From: Chitinophaga pinensis
GTDB lineage: Bacteria; Bacteroidota; Bacteroidia; Chitinophagales; Chitinophagaceae
NCBI GenBank assembly: GCA_945874755.1
Contig: CAMCHR010000005.1
Span: forward strand, 1-55,851
DNA length: 55,851 nucleotides
Direction: 5' to 3'
Of this stretch, positions 18,903 through 25,692 are shown piece by piece. The stretch's first letter is position 1, and each line of letters begins with the position of its first letter. Below the pieces are notes generated by a model. It made no database searches, was not told the origin of the DNA, and was given only the letters and a program-made list of their open reading frames with translations. Both the position numbers and the translations under genes were made by a program.

Positions 18903-19649
18903 TTATAAAGATAATATTTTTTTCCAAAGTGGAATTTTAGGTCTATTTGATTTTCTAAAAATCACTTTATTATATCTTTGAGCAAATAATAAATTAAATG
19001 AATATTGATTATTGACAATGCGAGTAAAATTAAAATTGTTAATAGTATTTGATTTTAAAACATCAAAACCATAACTATATCCAAACTCTGGTCTAAAATT
19101 GACATATTTTAATTTGAAATCATACCCAAATCCAAATTTAAAATTTGTTTCATTTTGTTTGATAAACAAAGGCACATTTCTACTTTCTGTTCCAGTTAAT
19201 CTAGCATTAGTATTTGAAAAATTATAACTAAGTTGTGGCCCGAAATAGAAATAATCCGGAAAACCATTTTTGCTTTTTTTATTTCTAAACGTGTAAACAA
19301 GCAATAATGGCATTTGAACTATGGCACTAGAATAACTATAAGAATAGTCTTTATTAGCATCTTTGAATTTAGTTTTTACACTAGACCCAATTAAAATTTC
19401 TGGCCTTGTAGAAAATTTAAATTGATTATTAAATTCCTTTTCAAATAATAAACCTAAATTAATAGTTGGATTATTACTAGAATAAAGTATGGAATTTATA
19501 GTAGCATTTTGCTGAATATTTGTTAACCCAATTGATATACCAGTTATAAGCTTAGTAGGAGTAACTGAGATTATATTAGAATCTTTAACCTGGGAATTAA
19601 CAGGGAAAATATTTATAAAAAGAAGGATAAAAGGCAACCAATTTTTCAT
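18903..19649 (-). CDS. PorT-like outer-membrane beta-barrel protein
   Basis: The 248-residue protein has a signal peptide (likely cleaved after Ser19, VNS-Q) and a mature part made of barrel-like strands separated by Asn/Lys-rich turns (TRPEILIGSSVKTKF, FYFGPQLSYNFS, NFRPEFGYSYGFD). This is the general pattern of the Bacteroidota PorT/outer-membrane beta-barrel families. The lipoprotein gene upstream ends in the base that starts this ATG (TAATG, 1-bp overlap), so translation is coupled. No enzymatic motif is visible. It is part of the A+T-rich island. Confidence 0.65.
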   Translation of the reverse strand: MKNWLPFILLFINIFPVNSQVKDSNIISVTPTKLITGISIGLTNIQQNATINSILYSSNNPTINLGLLFEKEFNNQFKFSTRPEILIGSSVKTKFKDANKDYSYSYSSAIVQMPLLLVYTFRNKKSKNGFPDYFYFGPQLSYNFSNTNARLTGTESRNVPLFIKQNETNFKFGFGYDFKLKYVNFRPEFGYSYGFDVLKSNTINNFNFTRIVNNQYSFNLLFAQRYNKVIFRKSNRPKIPLWKKILSL

Positions 19650-20062
19650 TATTTACTTTTTGTAGTTAGAAATATTTTTTCTTTTTTTACAAATTTTTGT
19701 CCATTTTCAAATCTCTTGAATATTAAATTAGAAAAGCCAGGTTTAATAACGCCAAATTCTATCATTTTATCACTTTTAAACTCAAAATACAATGGCGGTT
19801 TTGGAAAATAAACGTCTTTGCCTTTAATTGTTAAATGATTAACATAAAGCCGCTTAATTGAAGTATCTAATTCTTTATAAACAAAATCAGAACCATATTT
19901 TAATTTAAATTGAGATAAACTTGAATCTTTCATTGAAGAAAAATTGTATTCTTTATCAATTTTTTTGACAAACATTTTGTCCCCTATTGAAACACCGGAG
20001 CAAGAGGCAAAACAAAAAAGTACTAAAAATAACCCAGTAAATTTTTGAATATACTTCCTCAT
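19649..20062 (-). CDS. Small lipoprotein of unknown function
   Basis: A 137-residue protein with a lipoprotein signal peptide: hydrophobic helix then CFASC with the lipidated cysteine at Cys21. The mature part is Lys/Phe-rich and has no family that I recognise. Its stop codon shares one base with the start of the downstream barrel gene, suggesting that lipoprotein and barrel act together at the outer membrane. It is the last gene of the putative island before the right-hand tRNA repeat. Confidence 0.65.
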   Translation of the reverse strand: MRKYIQKFTGLFLVLFCFASCSGVSIGDKMFVKKIDKEYNFSSMKDSSLSQFKLKYGSDFVYKELDTSIKRLYVNHLTIKGKDVYFPKPPLYFEFKSDKMIEFGVIKPGFSNLIFKRFENGQKFVKKEKIFLTTKSK

Positions 20063-20231
20063 AAAAATGATTTTAAAAGTTCATTTTAAGACAGCTAGAA
20101 ATAGCTGAATGGGGGTATATCAAAGATATCTTAAAAAATTATGATAAATAACAAAACTGTTGCTTCCAACCCTTTTTCTTGGGAAATTCCCGTAGAATTC
20201 GCTCTATAAGTCAAAATAAAACAAAGGATAT

Positions 20232-20254
20232 ATGTGGCTCGTCTTTGGGTTGAC
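20232..20254 (+). repeat. 23-bp exact direct repeat, left copy
   Basis: The 23 bases ATGTGGCTCGTCTTTGGGTTGAC are cited here by ends only: they begin ATGTGGCTCG and finish GGGTTGAC, and recur exactly at 24870-24892 in the same orientation. Weaker similarity extends about 15 bp on both sides. In the right copy the sequence is the 3' coding end of a small membrane protein gene, so the left copy may be a gene remnant. Confidence 0.8.
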
Positions 20255-20312
20255 GTTATTAATTATCAATCTAATACAGTGATACTCGCAGCGGTAGTTT
20301 TAAGAGGTCGGC

Positions 20313-20401
20313 CCCAGCCAGTTCACAATTTAGCTTGTAATAAGCACTAAAAACTCCGAAATCATCAAGAAATCGGAGTTTTTTAATGCCCTTGTGGCAC
20401 G
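20313..20401 (+). repeat. Right copy of tRNA-Lys 3'-end repeat (attR-like)
   Basis: It begins with CCCAGCCAGTTCACAAT, identical to the T-arm/acceptor end of tRNA-Lys at 15607-15623, and continues through a near-identical terminator to TTGTGGCACG. The D arm and anticodon arm are absent upstream, so it is not a second tRNA gene. Confidence 0.85.
20349..20384. terminator. Duplicated hairpin terminator
   Basis: AAACTCCGA/TCGGAGTTT stem with A-run on the left and T-run on the right, so it can act in both directions. On the minus strand it lies 32 bp after the stop of the 1394-residue gene and probably ends its transcript. Confidence 0.75.
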
Positions 20402-20415
20402 GTTTGTATGGATCC

Positions 20416-23400
20416 CTATAACTTGATCATCTTAAACTGATAGTTAATCTTACCATCTTTTGAACTCACTCTAACATAATATGTTCCTGTAGATAATTGA
20501 CCCAAATATATTGGCATACCAGGAGTAAGATTTTGCATACTTGCCTTTTTCATACCCGTTGCTAAATCAAAAACTTCTAAGTTTAATCTCTGATATCCCT
20601 TAATTACGAAATCGAAGTTTAATTGATTGATGAATGGATTAGGTGCAAGCTTTATAAACTCATTTGCACTTAAATTAATGATATCGGTTACCAAGAAATA
20701 ATAGGCATTACTCATATTACTAATACACCCATCCAACGCCTTTTTAATACTATATGAACCTGCCTTAGTGGGTTTGTATTTTTGTGTCGTATCATTTATG
20801 GCAACACCATCCTTATACCAAATGTTTCCATAAGTGGAACTTGAAAGCAATGCATTGCTTGTATCCCTTGTAATTACTGGCACTTCGGTAGCCTCGGCGT
20901 AATAGTTAGTAGCGATATTTTTATTGCCCACAGTATCAAATAATGCATTGGACTTTATAGTCAACACCAATTTTTCAGTACAAACCCTAGTAATATATGC
21001 TTCATATTGTTTGTTGGAAATCTTTATCAAAGAGTCAATTTTCCCAACATTAATACTTAAGCTGTCCTTGATTAAGTTATTAGATAAAAATTCATTGGCA
21101 GCTATTGTATATACAATTTTGGAATTATTTGCTGTTGATTTTTTTATAGTTACTATAGGATCTTTTGTGTCTTTATAAATGTTTGTTTTTACTGGCGTGG
21201 TTTCATTACCTAATGAATCCTTTAATACCATTTTTAACTCAATAATGCCATCTTCGAAGATTAACAAATTGACGTTTTTTAATTTGAATACAGAGTCAGT
21301 TAGTTTGCCAGACAATACCAAGGAGTCTCCCACCTTTATATCATTGTTTTGAAGGGACATGGTTTTGATAATATCTTCCGATGAACCAATTGAAGTTGTT
21401 TTAACGATGGAAGCCTGTGTTAAAACCAAATTATAATCACAATTCAATTCGGAAACTTTCATTTCATAAATTAAAGAATCAATATTACTCTTTCCGAAAT
21501 TAGATAAGTTGGTTTTTAATATGGAGGATTTGGGAGCCACTACGTCTTTTGTATATTGCGCCTTACCAATGCCCAATAATACTTTAGAAGTATCTAAAAT
21601 AAATACGGTTGCATAAAGCACCCCATCATTTACACCGCTTAATTTTAAATTTTTAACAACAATGGAATCTTTATCCATAACCCCTTCATACAAAACAGAT
21701 TCCCCACCCATGTCACTATAAATTCTAGCTCTGTAGTTTTTTTGTGCGCAAGTTTTACATGAAATAGATAAAGAGACAGAATCGACATTTTTAGCATTAA
21801 CTTTTTTGCCTAGAATTTCAACAATTGGATTCACTTTTTGAGAAGAATCTTTTTCTTCAATATCAAATCGGACTAACTCAACAAAACTATAATGCTTTGT
21901 ATTATTTGCTCTGTCGATTAAATCAATTGACTCCACACCCCACAAACCAGGTGAAGAACCCTTGGGCAGCAATGTGCTCACTTTATATTTTCGCCAAAAG
22001 CCTGGCTTCCCATCGGGATCCGTTACTAGATAATAGAAATTTCCTTTGATTTTATCAAAGTCATTTTGCATACTAAACCAATGTTGTTTCCCTTGCGGAT
22101 CTCTCAAAATATAACTACCATGTTTAACCCCTGCTTCGTTTCCACTATATACAGAAGAATCCTTTGCAAAAAACTCCATCTCAAAAAGGGTTTCCCCATC
22201 TGGTGCTTTTGGATTGGTTGGTGTTGCCTTAATTGCGATTGCATTTACATCCAATACCGGTGGTATAAAATCAGGATATTTAGTATCAATAAAAATACTA
22301 TCTCTAACATGTTTTGAAGTTTTAAGATCCCCAGCATTTATTTTAAATGCTGAAGTGTCATTCATGAAGAATGCATTTTTTGGATTACCCCCTTCATCTA
22401 CCAATCGCATTAAAGTAACTTCATAATATCCCTTGGGAAAGTATTCAGGGATAGGATATCTATATAAAATATGTTTAATTTCATTATTAACTGAATCATT
22501 GTTATAGTATCTTTTATCATTGCTACCTAAAACACCCAATTGTAAAGCTGATTTAACCCCTTTCTCGTCAAGTTTTGGAAAAGCAAAATCTATACCTATA
22601 TAAGGTATATTATTTTTATCTTTCAAATCAAACTTAGATTCAATATACTGTGTGGAAAATCCATTGATATCTTCACCAGGTCCCATTCCACTAAATTTCG
22701 AAATGCCTTTTCCCAATTTCAATGTATTATCAATATAAACAGGCGGCAATAAATCCTCGAAAGGATTATCTAGAAATAATTTTAATCCAAAAGTATTATT
22801 ATTCTCAAACCTTTTATTTCCGACAGCATCCGAAACCATAATTTGATTTACAGTCCAATAACCGCTTTTGAAAAATTTACTCACTGTTATTTGTCCTCTT
22901 AAAATATACCCATTTTTGTCAACTGGAGACAAGCCAATATCAAATATAGTACCAATAGAACTTGCAAATCTAGTATAGCCAGAAGAAGCACCATCACGAG
23001 CACTATCAATAATATTTAATTCGATTTCTAAAATTATTTTTTTATCCTCATTTGATTTGCCTTCAACCTTAACGTCCACCCTTTTTATTTTTCCAGGATA
23101 GTTAAAATCAGGGAACAAGTTGTAAACCATGAATGTCAAATCCTGCCTAATCATGGCAACATATCTAGTACCATTCATGATTCTATCTCTGATAAATTCA
23201 AACTTTCTAATAGACCTAGACATTAATAAGTCTGGATTCATTACATAAAAAGCAATTGACTCCGCCATGTCTTCGTTGGGATTGTTTGCATGCGAATAGG
23301 CACTTACAAATTCAGTGGTTTTGGTGGTGGACCAACCTGAACCAACAGTAGGATCAAGATACCAGCCACCTAAATCAGCCCAATCGTTTTTAAGTTGTTG

Positions 23401-24600
23401 GCTAAACAATCCTTCCCATAAAAAGTGAGACTTTTCGTGCAATACTAATCTTTGAATATTAAAATAATCATTTCCTTGAAATGCAGAATTCATAAATTCA
23501 ATCGTCTTAAGTCCAGTCCAAGCGATAGCAGCAGCATTGGGATACTTTGGATTAACTTGTCCCGCAATTCTTCTCACCAAAAATTTTAAATTTGTTTGTG
23601 AGTGCATGCCTTCAGGCAATTCCTCTATCATATTTAAAATTGTAATCTTTTCAAATGCAGAAAATTCTTGAAAATTTGAATAATCTTCACTCATCAACTG
23701 CTTCAATTCCTGATTAGGAATTAAGAATTTGAACCCATATCTTTCTAATGCAAGCCTATTTATTAAATCTTTATCATAACCAAAGTTGGTGCTAAAAGCA
23801 ACAACTGCATGATTTAATCTTTTCGAAAAAAATCTTCCTTTAATCCCATCTAACACTCCAACAGAAGGGCTTGCATAGACAAATGCTTTTTTAGAAATGG
23901 TCACTACCCTAATATTATTTACGGTATCAATGGTAATATCGTTCGCTATTTCGGTATCCACTATTTTCCAAACTGAATTTACTTTTACAGGGTTGCCTTC
24001 TCCAAATGTTTGAAATAGTGTATTTCGAGTTACAGTTTGAAATAATCTGTACGCATCCTCGCTGGTCCATTTGCTTAATTCGTCAGAAAGTACAATTCCA
24101 TATTTATTGTAAAGTGTTACACTTGAGAAATTATCAGGGATTTTTATGGTTGTGTTCAATACCTGAATTGAATAAGGCGTATTGATATAACTCTGTTGTG
24201 CGTGACCCATATAACTACTATCATCACTCCATTGATAAACATAGTTCGTTGAACTGTTTAAAACGATAGGTGCTAATTTAACCTCCACCAATTTGTTATT
24301 GGCATTCACTTCCACTACTTTAGCTGTTGGAAAATAATAACCTGTTGCATCTATTTTAACCTCCCATTTCCCATTGGATAAATTATCAAACTTATAGGTG
24401 GCAATGCTGTCGCTTCCGGATTTAATAATTTTATAGTAATGTAGTTCGGCACTCTTTTGCACATATACCGTACAAGAATCTCCCGGCTTTAAACTGGTTA
24501 CTTTAAAGGTAATAGCGCTTTGTGCGTTTAATTGCACAGCAGATATCATTAAAATAGAAAAAAAAACGAATTGAGATACCTTATTCATAGTGATTTTCAT
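20416..24600 (-). CDS. Giant secreted T9SS substrate with HExxH metallopeptidase-like domain
   Basis: A 1394-residue exported protein: signal peptide (likely cut after Ala26, LNA-Q), a carboxypeptidase-regulatory-like beta domain (~28-112), then a domain with the zinc motif HEKSH (His388, Glu389, His392) and a downstream NEDMAES segment (Glu443/Glu447) that could give the third ligand, as in anthrax-lethal-factor-like and related gluzincin-type peptidases. After ~residue 500 come several Ig-like beta modules. An Ig-like segment with NIWYKDG and a type A T9SS sorting domain (KLAPNPFINQLNFDF to the end, ~85 residues) close the protein. It is therefore probably exported and attached to the cell surface. 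Peptidase activity is inferred from the motif. ATG at 24588 is an alternative start. Confidence 0.8.
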   Translation of the reverse strand: MKITMNKVSQFVFFSILMISAVQLNAQSAITFKVTSLKPGDSCTVYVQKSAELHYYKIIKSGSDSIATYKFDNLSNGKWEVKIDATGYYFPTAKVVEVNANNKLVEVKLAPIVLNSSTNYVYQWSDDSSYMGHAQQSYINTPYSIQVLNTTIKIPDNFSSVTLYNKYGIVLSDELSKWTSEDAYRLFQTVTRNTLFQTFGEGNPVKVNSVWKIVDTEIANDITIDTVNNIRVVTISKKAFVYASPSVGVLDGIKGRFFSKRLNHAVVAFSTNFGYDKDLINRLALERYGFKFLIPNQELKQLMSEDYSNFQEFSAFEKITILNMIEELPEGMHSQTNLKFLVRRIAGQVNPKYPNAAAIAWTGLKTIEFMNSAFQGNDYFNIQRLVLHEKSHFLWEGLFSQQLKNDWADLGGWYLDPTVGSGWSTTKTTEFVSAYSHANNPNEDMAESIAFYVMNPDLLMSRSIRKFEFIRDRIMNGTRYVAMIRQDLTFMVYNLFPDFNYPGKIKRVDVKVEGKSNEDKKIILEIELNIIDSARDGASSGYTRFASSIGTIFDIGLSPVDKNGYILRGQITVSKFFKSGYWTVNQIMVSDAVGNKRFENNNTFGLKLFLDNPFEDLLPPVYIDNTLKLGKGISKFSGMGPGEDINGFSTQYIESKFDLKDKNNIPYIGIDFAFPKLDEKGVKSALQLGVLGSNDKRYYNNDSVNNEIKHILYRYPIPEYFPKGYYEVTLMRLVDEGGNPKNAFFMNDTSAFKINAGDLKTSKHVRDSIFIDTKYPDFIPPVLDVNAIAIKATPTNPKAPDGETLFEMEFFAKDSSVYSGNEAGVKHGSYILRDPQGKQHWFSMQNDFDKIKGNFYYLVTDPDGKPGFWRKYKVSTLLPKGSSPGLWGVESIDLIDRANNTKHYSFVELVRFDIEEKDSSQKVNPIVEILGKKVNAKNVDSVSLSISCKTCAQKNYRARIYSDMGGESVLYEGVMDKDSIVVKNLKLSGVNDGVLYATVFILDTSKVLLGIGKAQYTKDVVAPKSSILKTNLSNFGKSNIDSLIYEMKVSELNCDYNLVLTQASIVKTTSIGSSEDIIKTMSLQNNDIKVGDSLVLSGKLTDSVFKLKNVNLLIFEDGIIELKMVLKDSLGNETTPVKTNIYKDTKDPIVTIKKSTANNSKIVYTIAANEFLSNNLIKDSLSINVGKIDSLIKISNKQYEAYITRVCTEKLVLTIKSNALFDTVGNKNIATNYYAEATEVPVITRDTSNALLSSSTYGNIWYKDGVAINDTTQKYKPTKAGSYSIKKALDGCISNMSNAYYFLVTDIINLSANEFIKLAPNPFINQLNFDFVIKGYQRLNLEVFDLATGMKKASMQNLTPGMPIYLGQLSTGTYYVRVSSKDGKINYQFKMIKL

Positions 24601-24622
24601 AAATATTAAATTAAATCGCTAT

Positions 24623-24643
24623 AAAGATACAACTGGTATCTTT
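24623..24643. promoter_or_regulatory. Inverted repeat upstream of the T9SS metallopeptidase-like gene
   Basis: AAAGATAC and GTATCTTT form a perfect 8-bp inverted repeat around AACTG, 23 bp upstream of the start codon. It could be a repressor/activator operator or a 5'-UTR hairpin. Only the symmetry is seen; no regulator is identified. Confidence 0.35.
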
Positions 24644-24774
24644 ACCATATTGATAAATTTTGTTTTGCAACTTTTTGGGCTTGGATTTTGCTATCTATTT
24701 CAGTTATAGAGGTTTAAGATGATAAAATCATTATCGAAAATTTTAAGGAGCTTCATTTTGATTGCTACTTAAGC

Positions 24775-24800
24775 AAAAAGGCCGCCGAAGCGGCCTTTTA
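24775..24800. terminator. Strong bidirectional terminator
   Basis: AAAAGGCCGC/GCGGCCTTTT forms a perfect 10-bp stem with a CGAA tetraloop, with A residues before and T residues after. On the minus strand it lies 44 bp after the stop of the 71-residue membrane protein gene. Confidence 0.85.
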
Positions 24801-24843
24801 AACCTCTACAAAAGGTTCTGGGTAGTTATGATTTGTTAAAGGC

Positions 24844-25059
24844 CTAGAATCGAATAAAAATAGAAGACAATGTGGCTCGTCTTTGGGTTGACTGTTGATT
24901 AAAAAGGATATAGGTGAGTATGGCAAAGTCAACTACACTTACATATAACCACTGGGATCCCATGACATCGGCCCCTCCAAAATCAGGGATAAAATGGACT
25001 ACTAAATATAAAAATGTACAAAACCCAGCTCCCCATGTGTTCTTTGCTACCTGACTCAT
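24844..25059 (-). CDS. Small membrane protein of unknown function
   Basis: A 71-residue protein from an ATG start with two hydrophobic stretches (GFCTFLYLVVHFIP, residues 12-25, and WLYVSVVDFAILTYILF, residues ~37-53) and a basic tail with STQRRATLSS. It is probably an inner-membrane protein. No family was recognised. Its 3' coding end is the right copy of the 23-bp repeat found at 20232. A strong terminator follows on the same strand. It could be a fragment of a longer protein, but the start, stop and terminator are consistent with a real small gene. Confidence 0.5.
   Translation of the reverse strand: MSQVAKNTWGAGFCTFLYLVVHFIPDFGGADVMGSQWLYVSVVDFAILTYILFNQQSTQRRATLSSIFIRF
24870..24892 (+). 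repeat. 23-bp exact direct repeat, right copy
   Basis: Identical to 20232-20254, 4638 bp apart. It lies inside the 3' end of the 71-residue membrane protein gene, in codons for its basic tail (STQRRAT). Confidence 0.8.
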
Positions 25060-25160
25060 AAATTCATATTCTTAAGCCTAAAGATAAGACAATAGTACAT
25101 TAAAATTATTCCGTTGATTTAGGTGTATCTCTTTATAGAAAAATATCTAAAAATAATAAA

Positions 25161-25196
25161 AAAAACCGTCCTTATACTAAGTACAGGAACGGTTTT
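25161..25196 (-). terminator. Terminator of the FG-GAP/lipoprotein transcript
   Basis: AAAACCGT and ACGGTTTT pair, with inner CCT/AGG pairing and a one-base bulge; a long T-rich run follows on the minus strand. It lies 23 bp after the lipoprotein stop. Confidence 0.7.
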
Positions 25197-25218
25197 AAAA
25201 AAGATAAAAAAAGGGAGG

Positions 25219-25689
25219 CTACTTTGAAGCCAATTCAAATATCTTTAAAGCTGTATTAGTGGCTTTTGACTTTGAGGTCACCGTTACTGTTGCAACACAT
25301 AATGTTCCAGCAGTCAATCCAGTTACTGTAAATGGGTTACTAGCTGCAGAAGATGGAATATTTGAGGTAAATACTACAGTATTATCCAATTTCTTCCTGA
25401 CAGTTACGTCAATTGTTACGCCATCTTTAGGTAATGTAGATGTAATATTTGCATTTATAAGAAGCGAAGTTCCTACAACAGCAAAAATATTACTATAGTT
25501 CACTTCTGTGCCATCTATTTTAACAGAAAATGCAATATCAGACTCAATAATTACTACTGGTGGTGGATTTGGTGTTGGAGGCGTAGGCGTAGGAGTATCA
25601 CCCCCTTTACTACATCCAACAAAAGTTAGCACCATAAAACATAGCGCAATAATGTTGCTTGTTTTTACAAATTTAGTTAGTTGTTGCAT
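25219..25689 (-). CDS. Surface lipoprotein with proline/threonine linker
   Basis: A 156-residue lipoprotein: hydrophobic signal, lipobox TFVGC with Cys26, then a Gly-Gly-Asp and Thr/Pro-rich linker (PTPTPPTPNPPP), and a ~105-residue beta-rich domain resembling an Ig/fibronectin-like fold (DVTVRKKLDNTVVF, NPFTVTGLTAGTLCVATVTV). It begins 3 bp after the stop of the 1273-residue T9SS protein gene and shares its terminator, so both are in one transcript. The linker suggests display away from the membrane. No known function. Confidence 0.7.
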   Translation of the reverse strand: MQQLTKFVKTSNIIALCFMVLTFVGCSKGGDTPTPTPPTPNPPPVVIIESDIAFSVKIDGTEVNYSNIFAVVGTSLLINANITSTLPKDGVTIDVTVRKKLDNTVVFTSNIPSSAASNPFTVTGLTAGTLCVATVTVTSKSKATNTALKIFELASK

Positions 25690-25692
25690 AAA

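Larger units (their letters stand above)
15612..20329. mobile_element. Putative tRNA-Lys-anchored genomic island, integrase absent
   Basis: About 4.7 kb lies between the intact tRNA-Lys 3' end and a second copy of that 3' end (core at 20313-20329). This is the usual layout left by site-specific integration at a tRNA gene. The six genes inside are clearly richer in A+T than the housekeeping genes to the left. No tyrosine or serine recombinase, transposase or replication gene is present, so it is either a remnant, a non-autonomous element mobilised in trans, or the result of a tRNA-region duplication. The boundaries are inferred from the repeats only. Confidence 0.5.
20063..20415. other. 353-bp non-coding gap holding both repeat copies
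   Basis: No plausible gene is seen here. From left to right it holds about 170 bp of A+T-rich DNA, the left copy of a 23-bp repeat (20232-20254), then the right copy of the tRNA-Lys 3'-end repeat (20313-20401) with its hairpin terminator. It forms the junction between the tRNA-Lys island and the T9SS locus. Confidence 0.8.

Noticed and set aside
20313..20401. Second tRNA-Lys gene at the right repeat
   Set aside because: Only the T-arm strand and acceptor end are present; the D arm and anticodon arm are not found upstream.
15620..20415. Integrase or transposase hidden in the island
   Set aside because: All six frames were read; no recombinase, transposase or relaxase motif is present among the open frames.
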